Positions 26,385-35,085 of a DNA stretch of 60,833 nucleotides are shown here, piece after piece (within the stretch, counting starts at the first letter, position 1; each line of letters opens with the position of its first letter). Location of the stretch: the NCBI GenBank assembly GCA_020722815.1, contig DYKB01000040.1, positions 1 through 60,833 of the forward strand. Reading direction: 5' to 3'. The stretch comes from Caldithrix sp. (GTDB lineage: Bacteria; Zhuqueibacterota; Zhuqueibacteria; Thermofontimicrobiales; Sulfurfontimicrobiaceae). Below the pieces are notes generated by a model. That model did not search any database and had not been told where the DNA came from. It saw nothing but the letters and a program-made list of their open reading frames with translations. Position numbers and translations under genes: made by a program.

Positions 26385-26998
26385 ATGGCGAAAATTGATT
26401 ATAAAAAGACGCTGGGGCAATTATATCGGGCCCGGTGCAAAAAAAAGTTGAATTAATTGAAGTCCCATCGCTGAATTTTTTAATAATTGACGGGACGGGC
26501 GATCCCAATACTTCTCCGAAATTCAAATCTGCCGTTGAAGCCCTCTTTAGTCTGTCCTATACTTTGAAATTTATGATTAAAAAGGGTGTTTCAGCGATAG
26601 ATTATGCCGTCATGCCACTGGAAGGACTCTGGTGGGCAGATGATATGACGACGTTTTCCATTGAAAATAAAGCTGCCTGGAAGTGGACGCTCATGATCAT
26701 GCAGCCCGAATTTATCGCTGAGAATGAGGTTCAGGCTGCATTCAAATTAGTAGCAGCCAAGAAAGATTTACCGCGTTTGAAAGAAATCCGCTTTGAAAGT
26801 TTTCATGAAGGCCCGGCAGCACAAATTATGCATATTGGCCCTTTTTCGGCAGAGGGACCGACGATTGAAAAAGTTCATCAGTTTATTGAAGCAAAGGGCT
26901 TTCATCTGAGTGGAAAGCATCATGAAATTTATTTGAGTGATATTCGTAAAGGCGATCCGGCTAATTGGAAAACAATTATTCGTCAACCGTACAAATAA
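26385..26998 (+). pseudogene. GyrI-like small-molecule-binding protein with a one-base frameshift in an A8 run
   Basis: From ATG 26385, MAKIDYKKTLGQLYRARCKKK is the expected start of a GyrI-like protein, but this frame stops at TAA soon after. The family continues in another frame from the same A-run (26439-26446): KKVELIEVPSLNFLIIDG and GDPNTSPKFKSAVEAL, then AVMPLEGLWWADD and HIGPFSAEGPTIEKVHQFI. Adding one A to the run would join the frames. The open part alone could start at GTG 26435 and yield 187 residues with almost the whole domain. Slippage on A8 could also restore some full-length protein. The family binds small aromatic molecules and often acts in drug sensing. Confidence 0.7.
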
Positions 26999-27102
26999 TG
27001 AAGGAGCAAATAATCAGCGGGGCGGGGAATTTCTGCCTGAAATTTAAATAATGGATATTGCGATGTTTGATTTGGGTTTCTTAGAATAAAAATAGTCAGA
27101 TT

Positions 27103-27126
27103 TGGTATACTCCTTGCATTATACCA
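27103..27126. promoter_or_regulatory. Inverted repeat TGGTATA-N10-TATACCA, possible operator
   Basis: A perfect 7-bp dyad separated by 10 bp lies 37 bp before the ATG of the zinc-ribbon gene. The left half overlaps TATACT, a good -10 box. Dyads of this spacing are typical for repressor dimers. No regulator gene is adjacent. Confidence 0.45.
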
Positions 27127-27162
27127 CCTCTGAAATAACGAACTAATATAATAAGGTGGGTT

Positions 27163-27351
27163 ATGGAAGGAAAATCATCAATTGTACTGAATGAAATGAT
27201 TATCACCTGTGAAGCCTGTGGTAATGTGAAACATTTTAAAGTCAGTTCTGAGGCTGATTGTGAAAGAATTTTCAGAAATTTTCACTGTGAAAATAATTGT
27301 GGGCGAAATCTTTATAGCTTTATCACTGTCGGTAAAGTTAAGCGCGATTAG
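27163..27351 (+). CDS. Small zinc-ribbon-like protein
   Basis: The 62-residue product has two cysteine pairs: ITCEACGNVKHF near residues 14-25 and FHCENNCGRN near 40-49, spaced as in a zinc ribbon. AAGGTGG stands 6 nt before the ATG. Zinc ribbons of this size often bind nucleic acids or act as chaperones. The upstream inverted repeat suggests regulated expression. No family can be named with confidence. Confidence 0.6.
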   Translation: MEGKSSIVLNEMIITCEACGNVKHFKVSSEADCERIFRNFHCENNCGRNLYSFITVGKVKRD

Positions 27352-27535
27352 CCATCATTTCGCTTTGATATACGCTGCTGTCTCTTAAAATACAGGATTG
27401 TTTCAATTATAGACATTCATATTTGCTTCAAATTTCACCGCTTTTTGCTTCAATTGACTTTTTTTGCCTGCTAAATTAATATATTCCCTTAAATTCTAAA
27501 ATGGATGTTTAGGATGTTTTAAATCAAGGAATGGT

Positions 27536-27692
27536 ATCTCCCTCCAAATTCCAAAAAACGGAATTTGGGGGAGAAAAAGCCTGGTTCTCCCCGCCATTTT
27601 CGCATTTTGAAAACTGGGAGATACAGTAGGGGTCAATATTCCATTGAAAATAATTTCACCAGAGAAAAAACGCTTCATTTTAGAATTTCAGG
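27536..27692. repeat. Dispersed repeat family A, copy 3 (tail only)
   Basis: It shares with copies 1 and 2 the AAATTCCAAAAAACGGAATTTG hairpin-like segment, the GGAGATACAGTAGGGGTCAAT tract and the ending CGCTTCATTTTAGAATTTCAGGT. The hairpin-rich 5' half is missing. The remaining sequence between 27352 and 27944 has no gene I can support; it is AT-rich and presumably holds the promoter for the DUF1841 gene. Confidence 0.65.
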
Positions 27693-27944
27693 TATTTTCT
27701 TTTTACCAGGGGATTTTTAACCAGTTATAGTTGACTTTTTATGCATGAGGAGAACTCTGATGATAAACATCAGACAAGAATCAGGTTTTATCCTTCGAGT
27801 GCGTGAAAAAACAGAAAAAAAGGTTGATTTTAAAGAAAAATTTATTATTATAATAACTATGAATATTATATCCATGTTAGTACTTTCATGATATTGCATA
27901 GACTAATCTATTGAAAATTTTAAAATTAATAAAGGTGAAGCCAA

Positions 27945-28388
27945 ATGAATTTTATGCGTCACAACAGAAAAATATTTTTTGAAATATGGCAGAAACTGAA
28001 AAAAAATGAATCTCTCACTGAAGAGGAAGAACTCATTGGGAAGATTATGCGGGATCATCCTGAATTTCATTATACCTGGGAGTTTGCCGACTTGCTGGAT
28101 GATGTAGAATATGATGTTAATTCTGAAGTTAATCCGTATTTACACATTTCTATCCACTCAATTATAGAAAAACAAATTTCCACCAAGAATCCGAAAGAAA
28201 CGCTACAACCTTTGAAGCTGCTCCAGAATTTAGGTCTTTCCCGATATGATGCGATTCATGAGATTGGTACAGCATTATCCGATGAGCTCTTTGAGGTACT
28301 TAAGCAGCAGAAACCTTTTAATAATGAAAATTATATCAAACGACTGGAAAAATTGGTTCAAAATGTACGAAAAAATAATCACGCATAA
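27945..28388 (+). CDS. DUF1841-like protein
   Basis: A 147-residue soluble, helical protein. The RHNRKIFFEIWQKL start, the HPEFHYTWEFADLLDD block and NPYLHISIHSIIEKQ followed by an AIHEIGTALSDELFEVL helix match DUF1841, in which NP.LH...H and HE are the conserved residues. The family has no known function. The gene overlaps the next (DHH) gene by 26 nt, so the two are translationally coupled, which links this family to nucleotide or polyphosphate phosphoesterases. Confidence 0.75.
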   Translation: MNFMRHNRKIFFEIWQKLKKNESLTEEEELIGKIMRDHPEFHYTWEFADLLDDVEYDVNSEVNPYLHISIHSIIEKQISTKNPKETLQPLKLLQNLGLSRYDAIHEIGTALSDELFEVLKQQKPFNNENYIKRLEKLVQNVRKNNHA

Positions 28389-29343
28389 TGATTTTGACGG
28401 ATTGGCCAGTGCGGCAATTTGTTCTGAGATTTATCAGATTGATAATATTCAATTTGCAGGGCCGAATACAATTACCAATTCCCAGATGACAATCACAGAA
28501 AAGGATATTGTTTGTGATTTGCCCTATCCCCTTCTTTGTGGGCTCTGGTTTGATCATCACGAGGGGAACTTCGAAGAATTAAAATATCGAAAGATTGATC
28601 CGACCGCTATTTTGGGCAGCTTTGAAGCATTACCTTCATGCGCGCATGTCTGTTTTAATTATGCAAATAAAATAAAACCATTGCCGGCGCATTTTGCTGA
28701 ATTGGTACGCGAAGCCGATATCATTGACGCATTTAATTACCAGAATATTGAAGATTGGCGTCAGGAAACGCCCGGAAAAATTATTGAAGGTGCAATTAAA
28801 GCCCGAGGAAATATCGAGTTAAGAGAAAAATGGGACTTGATGCGCGATTGGGTGCTTCTGCTCCGGGCGCGCCCGTTAGCTGAAGTAGCCCGGATTGATT
28901 CAATTGTGCAGCAATATCAACAATATCAGCAAGAGGAGGACGAGTCACTCCGCCTTATTGAAGCGAATTCATCTTTTTTACCCGTGGATAAGAATAAAGA
29001 AATTGTAATCCTTGATTTTACGGAATTTAAGCGACGTCCGCAGGTGATCAAAAATTTAGCTTACTTGCTATTTCCTGCGGCCGAGGCTGTGATTGAACTG
29101 AATGCACTTTTTAATCGGGGAATTAAGACAACTAACTTTGGGCTATCGATGTCCCTGAGTTTAATTCTTAACAACAAATCGCACAAACGCGATGTTGGCG
29201 TAATTATGCGGGAGTTAAATCTTGGGGATGGCCATGCTGGCGCAGCCGGGGGAACGGCGTATTGTGATAGTAAACAGGAGATGCTGCAGACGAAAAAGCA
29301 GATTTTGCAGGAAATTTATGAAATTTGGCGACGTCAGGTATAG
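28363..29343 (+). CDS. DHH-family phosphoesterase
   Basis: The protein starts MYEKIITHNDFDGLASAAIC (HNDFDG, the DHH motif I, here starting at the ATG 28363), with FDHHEGN as motif III and the DHHA1 block GDGHAGAAGG near the C-terminus. DHH enzymes hydrolyse phosphodiester or polyphosphate bonds (RecJ, NrnA, GdpP, PPX1), using two Mn ions. At 326 residues it is close to NrnA/Orn-like sizes. The longer ORF from 28246 would be out of register with the family. It is coupled to the DUF1841 gene. Substrate unknown; nanoRNA or cyclic dinucleotides are plausible. Confidence 0.8.
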   Translation: MYEKIITHNDFDGLASAAICSEIYQIDNIQFAGPNTITNSQMTITEKDIVCDLPYPLLCGLWFDHHEGNFEELKYRKIDPTAILGSFEALPSCAHVCFNYANKIKPLPAHFAELVREADIIDAFNYQNIEDWRQETPGKIIEGAIKARGNIELREKWDLMRDWVLLLRARPLAEVARIDSIVQQYQQYQQEEDESLRLIEANSSFLPVDKNKEIVILDFTEFKRRPQVIKNLAYLLFPAAEAVIELNALFNRGIKTTNFGLSMSLSLILNNKSHKRDVGVIMRELNLGDGHAGAAGGTAYCDSKQEMLQTKKQILQEIYEIWRRQV

Positions 29344-29391
29344 GTCACCCACGATAGCCAGTCTGAATTTGTATCCGCTCAGAAAGTGGAA

Positions 29392-29468
29392 AGACCTTAG
29401 CGGTTTTGTTGCAAGACGGCGGACATTTAGCTTTTTCGCGGGATTTAATCAGAAAACCCTGAAGGTCT
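29392..29468. repeat. Inverted-repeat element G, copy 2
   Basis: AGACCTTAGCGGTTTT at the left is inverted to AAAACCCTGAAGGTCT at the right. The next bases GAATTTTAGCCAACATTATTGA resemble the reverse complement of the left flank of copy 1 (GAATTTTACCCAACATTTTTGA), so the shared sequence runs past the inverted repeat. Confidence 0.55.
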
Positions 29469-29616
29469 GAATTTTAGCCAACATTATTGAATGGGTACCT
29501 GGATTTTGGGCTAAAAGTTTATTTTTTTTTAGCTAAACCCGATAACTGAAAAAAATAGCTTGCGTTAAAATAATTTTTGTGATATATTTCTTTAAATAAA
29601 AGAGGGTGATAGGGTA

Positions 29617-29640
29617 CTGTTTATTTAGAAGAATAAACAG
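29617..29640. repeat. Hairpin CTGTTTATT-tagaag-AATAAACAG
   Basis: A perfect 9-bp stem with a 6-nt loop immediately before an inverted repeat element at 29646-29795. No T-tract follows, so its role is unclear. Confidence 0.5.
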
Positions 29641-29645
29641 GATGT

Positions 29646-29795
29646 GTTCGCAGGTTCAGATTTTAAGGTTCAAAGTTCAGTGCAAGACCTCTTCTGCTTA
29701 AATGGATGCACCTGAATTAAGCGCGGTTAGCAGCAGATTGATGAAAATACGAAATACAACGATTACGGGGAATGGTGAACCTGGAACCTGCGAAC
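29646..29795. repeat. 150-bp element with 12-bp inverted ends GTTCGCAGGTTC / GAACCTGCGAAC
   Basis: The two ends are exact inverted repeats, with further short complementarity inside (AGGTTCA and TGAACCT). It has no coding capacity and looks like another miniature mobile element. Apart from these repeats, 29344-29952 contains no supported gene. Confidence 0.5.
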
Positions 29796-29952
29796 GATTA
29801 CGATAAATAGTTACTCTCAGCCCGGTAAAAATCTGCATTTTTGAAATAAGATAGAAGAAAAGCCATGCGGCTTTTAAAATTATCAAAATTACATTTAAAG
29901 CCACCTTAAGCAAATCTGTCTATTATTCAGCGCATGAAAGAAGGTCTCGTGT

Positions 29953-30561
29953 ATGATGCTCTCGATTAATCCGGATAATCCTCAAGCTCGATTGGTTCAG
30001 AAAGCCGTTGATATTCTCAAGGATGGCGGAATCATCGCCTATCCAACCGATACGATTTATGGCATTGGCTGCAATGTTTTTGATAAAAGGGCAATCGAAC
30101 GCATCTATCAAATCAAACAGAAAAATTACAAATCACCTTTGAGTTTTATCTGTCCGGATTTAAAAGATGTGAGCAGATATGCTATCGTTTCCAACGCTGA
30201 TTATAAAATTATGAGACATTTTTTCCCTGGTCCGTATACGTTCATTCTTCAGGGGACACGATTGGTCCCCAAACTCATGCTCACGAAACGACGAACCGTT
30301 GGCATTCGGGTTCCAGCCAATAACATTTGTCTCATGTTACTCAAGATTTTTGGAAATCCCATTGTCAGCACGAGTGCCGCATTAGTTGAAAATGAAATTT
30401 TAAATGATCCGCTTGATATCGAAGAAAAGATGGGGAAAATTATCGATTTAACCATCGATGGTGGAATTCTTGGATTCGAACCTTCTTCAGTTATCGATTT
30501 GACAACTGAACCACCTTCGATTTTACGTCGTGGAAAAGGGGAGGTTAGCTTTTTTGAGTAA
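29953..30561 (+). CDS. Sua5/YciO/YrdC/YwlC family protein (threonylcarbamoyl-AMP synthase-like)
   Basis: This is a YrdC-domain protein of 202 residues, the type that makes threonylcarbamoyl-AMP for tRNA t6A. Typical motifs are GGIIAYPTDTIYGIGCNVFD, the IYQIKQKNYKSPLSF block, FFPGPYTFIL, RTVGIRVPANN and NPIVSTSAAL, with SSVIDLTTEPPSILRRGKG at the end. The domain is complete; it lacks the C-terminal Sua5 extension. The YciO subgroup lacks synthase activity, and I cannot tell the two apart from sequence alone. It stands alone between intergenic repeats and the DUF885 gene. Confidence 0.87.
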   Translation: MMLSINPDNPQARLVQKAVDILKDGGIIAYPTDTIYGIGCNVFDKRAIERIYQIKQKNYKSPLSFICPDLKDVSRYAIVSNADYKIMRHFFPGPYTFILQGTRLVPKLMLTKRRTVGIRVPANNICLMLLKIFGNPIVSTSAALVENEILNDPLDIEEKMGKIIDLTIDGGILGFEPSSVIDLTTEPPSILRRGKGEVSFFE

Positions 30562-30734
30562 TTGAGGATACATGAAATTTTTTATTTTTGCGGAGCTTTT
30601 CTTTCAAGCTGATTTATTATTATCAGTGAAATCAAATATCACCCTTTTGCCTGAAAATCGTTCAGGAAGTAGAGCTACCAGATGGGATCTAAGTTACCGG
30701 GCAGGCGCCATTATTTAAATTGGAAGGACTATTC

Positions 30735-32519
30735 ATGTCAGATTTTTTCTGGCTCCTTTTTTTAAACTTGAGGCATCGAATTCAATTACTGTTTTTATCT
30801 TTCATTTTATTAGGTTGTCTTCTTGGCAGCAGTTGCTTAAAAAATCCTGAACAGGAACGATTCAAGCGATTTCAGATTGACTACCTGTCGCATTATCAAA
30901 CACATAATTTAATTTACCAAATTCAAAATTTCCTCGATGATAATTTACCAGATGTAAGTCAGCTTACCTTTCAGGAGCAAATCAAAAAACTTGAGGCCTA
31001 TCAAGACCACCTGGCGGCTTTCGATACCTCAAAATTTAATCAAAACAGCCAACTTGAGTATGTTCTAATCAAACGTCATCTTCAATATGAATTATTTAAC
31101 TTAAAAGATCGTGAAATTGCGCAACGAAATGTCTATTTTTACGGCCAATTGCTTGGAAACGCCTTATATTGGCCGATAAAAACGGCCGATTTACCGCCAG
31201 AAAAACAACTTGACATTTTTTTAAAACGATTAAATCAACTCCCGCGATACATCCAGCAGGTTAAAGACAATGTCATTGCTCCGAATTCGGTTCAGGTGGA
31301 AATGGCGCTGAATTTGAACGCGGGCTTAATTGATTTTCTTAAAAAAGAGCCTGCAGAAATTGCCAAAAATACCCCTGCCATTGCCGATTCTGTCAGTCGC
31401 GCTGTTAATTTTGCAATTTTACAATTGGACGATTGGAACCGATATCTTCAAAATAACCTGTTACCGCATGTGAGTATTCAATTTCGATTGGGTGAAAATG
31501 GATTCGATAAATTATTGAATATCCTGTTCGAGGCGGAACTGACTACTGAAAAATTACTGGCAATGACCGAAAAGGAGCTTCGTGAGGCCCAAAATAATTT
31601 GCTGACAATTGCCAGCGAAATTCATCAAAAATTTTATAACAAGCGTGTTTATTCTTCAGATCTTCCGAATTCCGAAACGAAAAAGCTGCTGGATGCGATT
31701 AATTATATTAAGAACGAGCGAACAGACCTGGAGAATGAATTAACTGCCATACGTCCACTATTTAAGGAGAGCGAACGATTTGTTGATCTAAAAAATCTGT
31801 TAAGTTTACCTTTCGCGCGGATCGAACTTAAATTTGAACCACTTCCGTTTTTTGGGGATAGAAGTGAATTCTGTGCCGGTTTATTACGACGTTTTGAAAA
31901 ACCGGTTTATTATTTTTATCTGAATACAGGGGATCGTCGTTGGTCATGGCCTGAAGTGCTGGGATTTACGAAAAATTATAATCAGAGCATGATGAAAGTG
32001 CTTATCCTCAGCCACCTGATCCCCGGGCGCTATTTGCAAATGGTTTTTGCTGATTCAGTGGAATCATTGGCTCAAAAGTACTGGGGTGACCTTGCAATTC
32101 AGGAGGGATGGTCTCTTTTCGCTCCATTTTTTATGGCAAAACAGGGATTCACCGGCTATGAACCACGCTTTTTAATGGCGCAAAACCTGATGTTATTGCA
32201 GACGATCCTGGAAACCCAGCTCTGTATTCAGGTCCATACGCAGGAATTAGAAAAAAATGTCGCGATCAAAAGGTTACAAGAAACAGGTTATTATGAAGAT
32301 GTTTTACTGGAAGGGCGATGGCGCCAGATTTGTTTGCAGCCGGAACTGATCATTGCCCGTTTTTGGGGTTTTTTTCAATTACAAGAATTATCGAATTTGA
32401 TACGAACGCAAAAAATGAACCAATTTTATTTTAATCAATTTAATAATAAAGTATTAAGATCAGGACTTTTTCCTGCCAACACAATTCAAAAAATGTTTGT
32501 TAAGGAGAGACTTAAATGA
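30735..32519 (+). CDS. DUF885-family lipoprotein lacking the metal-binding motif
   Basis: The ATG at 30735 follows GGAAGGA; the upstream TTG at 30720 is inferior. After a hydrophobic stretch the sequence LLGCLLGSSCLKN is a lipobox, so the protein is membrane-anchored outside the cytoplasm. The body has the DUF885 pattern: FQIDYLSHY start, ISIQFRLGENGFDKLL-like region (VSIQFRLGENGFDKLL), long central helices and IQEGWSLFAPF. DUF885 enzymes carry an HE-x-x-PGHH zinc motif; here the corresponding site is LSHLIPGRYLQ (about residues 425-435), with the histidines and glutamate replaced, so hydrolase activity is unlikely. It overlaps the next gene (a trypsin-like protease) by ATGA. Confidence 0.75.
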   Translation: MSDFFWLLFLNLRHRIQLLFLSFILLGCLLGSSCLKNPEQERFKRFQIDYLSHYQTHNLIYQIQNFLDDNLPDVSQLTFQEQIKKLEAYQDHLAAFDTSKFNQNSQLEYVLIKRHLQYELFNLKDREIAQRNVYFYGQLLGNALYWPIKTADLPPEKQLDIFLKRLNQLPRYIQQVKDNVIAPNSVQVEMALNLNAGLIDFLKKEPAEIAKNTPAIADSVSRAVNFAILQLDDWNRYLQNNLLPHVSIQFRLGENGFDKLLNILFEAELTTEKLLAMTEKELREAQNNLLTIASEIHQKFYNKRVYSSDLPNSETKKLLDAINYIKNERTDLENELTAIRPLFKESERFVDLKNLLSLPFARIELKFEPLPFFGDRSEFCAGLLRRFEKPVYYFYLNTGDRRWSWPEVLGFTKNYNQSMMKVLILSHLIPGRYLQMVFADSVESLAQKYWGDLAIQEGWSLFAPFFMAKQGFTGYEPRFLMAQNLMLLQTILETQLCIQVHTQELEKNVAIKRLQETGYYEDVLLEGRWRQICLQPELIIARFWGFFQLQELSNLIRTQKMNQFYFNQFNNKVLRSGLFPANTIQKMFVKERLK

Positions 32520-33556
32520 CGACAAAAGCACAGGTTTTAACAATTAAAAAAGAATTTCAAAAAGATTTATTAAAAAAACAAAATGTATCAGGCGTCGGGG
32601 TTGGGTATAAAGTTACTGGTGGCGTGAAAACAGATCAATTATGCCTTGTCGTATTTGTGAATAAAAAGCGAAAATCCGAAGTGTTGACGACACAGGATAT
32701 GGTGCCGGTGGAAATTCAGGGCATCAAAACCGATGTAATTGAAATCGGCGATATCGTCATTCACAAGGCTCGGACCGATTGGTGGCGTCCGGCTCCTCCC
32801 GGGGTGAGTATCGGGCATGTGGATATTACGGCTGGTACTTTTGGCGCTGTTGTGCGGGATGTAAAAACCGGCGAGAAATTAATTCTCTCCAATAATCATG
32901 TCCTGGCAAATAGCAATATTGCCCAGCCGGGCGATATGATTTTACAGCCAGGAAGAGCGGATGGCGGCCAGACACCTCAATCCAATATCGCAAAGCTTGA
33001 ACGTTTTGTTACTATTCAGATGGATCAAAGTGAGGGGGGCGACGATGATAGTCCAACCTGTTCATTTGTTAAATGGTTAGTCAGCTTATTGAATTTTCTG
33101 GCTTCCGCTGTTGGATCGAAACATCGCGTTGAAGCAAAACGTTTGATAAAAACGCAGGCGGTTGAGCCCAATCGGATGGATGCAGCCGTTGCAAAACCGC
33201 TGGATGCCGGTGCGATTTCTGATGAAATCATCGATATTGGCAAAGTAAATGATGTTGAAAGTGCAGAATTGAACATGCCGGTTTGGAAAAGTGGCCGAAC
33301 CACCGGTACGACGGAAGGAACGATTACTTCGATCAATGCTTACATTCAGGTTGGCTATGGTGATGGAAGGACCGCCAGCTTTGAAGATCAGATTTTAACG
33401 ACCAATATGTCAAGTCCTGGTGACTCCGGCTCTTTACTTGTTTCGAAAGCCAATAACAAGGCGGTTGGACTCCTGTTTGCCGGTTCAGACCAGGTCACCG
33501 TTCATTCGCCAATTATTTTTGTGATGGATGCACTGAATATTGATTTTCATATTTAA
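32516..33556 (+). CDS. Trypsin-like serine protease, no signal peptide
   Basis: A chymotrypsin-fold serine protease is suggested by LSNNHVLAN (His128), NRMDAAVAKP (Asp222) and SSPGDSGSLL (Ser304), a complete triad in the right order. Residues 1-95 form a separate domain with VSGVGVGYKVTGG and LVVFVNKKRKSE. No signal peptide or lipobox is present, so it should act in the cytoplasm. It is 346 residues. The start codon overlaps the DUF885 stop (ATGA), so both are produced together although one is exported and the other is not. The closest general resemblance is to bacterial cytoplasmic trypsin-like proteins of unknown role. Confidence 0.8.
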   Translation: MTTKAQVLTIKKEFQKDLLKKQNVSGVGVGYKVTGGVKTDQLCLVVFVNKKRKSEVLTTQDMVPVEIQGIKTDVIEIGDIVIHKARTDWWRPAPPGVSIGHVDITAGTFGAVVRDVKTGEKLILSNNHVLANSNIAQPGDMILQPGRADGGQTPQSNIAKLERFVTIQMDQSEGGDDDSPTCSFVKWLVSLLNFLASAVGSKHRVEAKRLIKTQAVEPNRMDAAVAKPLDAGAISDEIIDIGKVNDVESAELNMPVWKSGRTTGTTEGTITSINAYIQVGYGDGRTASFEDQILTTNMSSPGDSGSLLVSKANNKAVGLLFAGSDQVTVHSPIIFVMDALNIDFHI

Positions 33557-33620
33557 TCAAAATCAACCAGCGCTGATGAAATCAACCGAATTAATTTGAA
33601 TTATTACCTGAAATATTAAA

Positions 33621-33642
33621 GCCCGAAATTTTGGATTCGGGC
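33621..33642 (+). terminator. Hairpin GCCCGAA-attttgga-TTCGGGC
   Basis: A 7-bp GC-rich stem 64 bp after the protease gene, without a T-tract. It may contribute to termination but is not a convincing intrinsic terminator. Confidence 0.35.
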
Positions 33643-33772
33643 GTTAACATCCCAAAATTTTTGGTTACTTTTATTGAGTAATTTCCATTCTTGAACTATT
33701 CGAATAGTGGATTATAAAGCATTGATTCACCAGGCATGTCTATTTGATGCCATTAATTTTTCAGGAGCCTTT

Positions 33773-34966
33773 ATGAAAAGCTTATCACTTGGGCTGATTA
33801 TTTTTCTTCTCCTGGTTATACATCTTGCTGATTCATTTGGTAGCGATACCCGTGTCCATTCGATGGGGAACGCAAATTGTTTGATGCGGGATTATTATAA
33901 TATTTTTATTTTCCCATCATCAATTGTGGAATATCCTGATGATGTGGTAGTTGGATTTGGGGGCAACCAATTTGCCTTTCAGGATCAGGTTGCAACCGTC
34001 GATAAGCCCTATGCCGGTCTAACTTTTGGCATTTTATCACGGCATGTGCTGGGGGTATTTTTTGATGGAAATAATGAACAACCCCCTTTTTCTCCAGGTC
34101 AGATGCGGTACCATTATGACCTTTTTTATGGAGTTCATTTCAATGCTTTTTCGTTAGGTTTTCGGGCACAACATGGCAATGGTGTCGAAAGTTTATCTGG
34201 TTATACCGGACCCGCCGAAACCAATAATTTTGAAAGATCTATCTCCGTATCTTCATTCACGGCCGGATTAAGCTTGCCCATCGTCAATTGGGGTATATTA
34301 GATGCCGCATTGACCTATCAAATGACCGGATTTAAAAATGAAGCCGGTGGCATAAAAATTTCCGAACCGGAAGATTATAATTCAATATCGCTTGATAGCC
34401 GCTTTATTTATTCCTGGGGTGAATCTTATGCACTCATTCCCTTTATTTCATATTTACAAAATTCGGCCGGTCAAAAAGTATATCAAACCGCGCCTGATTA
34501 TTATACGGAAATCCGCACTGAAAATACGCTGCTTTTTGGGTTGGGATTTAATTATAAGCCATATAAAAATTTTCTAATTATCGGTGGGCTGAACTTTTTG
34601 CAAAACCAGATTAAAAATGAAGTCAGTCAGCCAGGTAATATCACCCGAACAAATCGGAATAACGAATTATATTTCCCTTTTATTCAACTCGGGTGTGAAG
34701 CGCAGCTCCGAAACTGGCTGTTATTACGAATGGGGATGCAAAAACTCATTGGTAATCAAAAGGCTGAATATATTTATATGAATGATGTTTTAAAATCGGA
34801 AATTTCGCGCGCTGCTTTTGGGGTGAGTATTGGAATTGGATTCAAATTTAAGGATTTTACACTTGATACCATGCTCGATCAGGATTATCTACGCCGCGGT
34901 CCTTATATCTTGAGTGGGGAAAAGGGAAGAATGTTTCCGCGTGTGACCGCGACCTATGCTTTTTAA
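33773..34966 (+). CDS. Outer-membrane beta-barrel protein
   Basis: The ATG at 33773 follows AGGAG, and a signal peptide (MKSLSLGLIIFLLLVIHLAD) is clear. The mature part is rich in alternating hydrophobic strands, Gly/Tyr turns and an aromatic C-terminal residue (VTATYAF), as for outer-membrane barrels. The VHSMGNANCLMRDYYNIFIFPSS segment and FGGNQ resemble PorV/FadL-like barrels common in FCB bacteria. It is about 397 residues. It is on the plus strand 216 bp after the protease, not obviously in one operon. Substrate is unknown. Confidence 0.75.
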   Translation: MKSLSLGLIIFLLLVIHLADSFGSDTRVHSMGNANCLMRDYYNIFIFPSSIVEYPDDVVVGFGGNQFAFQDQVATVDKPYAGLTFGILSRHVLGVFFDGNNEQPPFSPGQMRYHYDLFYGVHFNAFSLGFRAQHGNGVESLSGYTGPAETNNFERSISVSSFTAGLSLPIVNWGILDAALTYQMTGFKNEAGGIKISEPEDYNSISLDSRFIYSWGESYALIPFISYLQNSAGQKVYQTAPDYYTEIRTENTLLFGLGFNYKPYKNFLIIGGLNFLQNQIKNEVSQPGNITRTNRNNELYFPFIQLGCEAQLRNWLLLRMGMQKLIGNQKAEYIYMNDVLKSEISRAAFGVSIGIGFKFKDFTLDTMLDQDYLRRGPYILSGEKGRMFPRVTATYAF

Positions 34967-35085
34967 TTTTGGAGATTTTTGATTCCAGCTTTGCTTCAAT
35001 CCTGAACCTGAACTGTGAATAATTTGAAAATAATTCTGCCATACTCTCAAAGACTTACTGAAAAAACTATTTGAAACGAGTCCAC

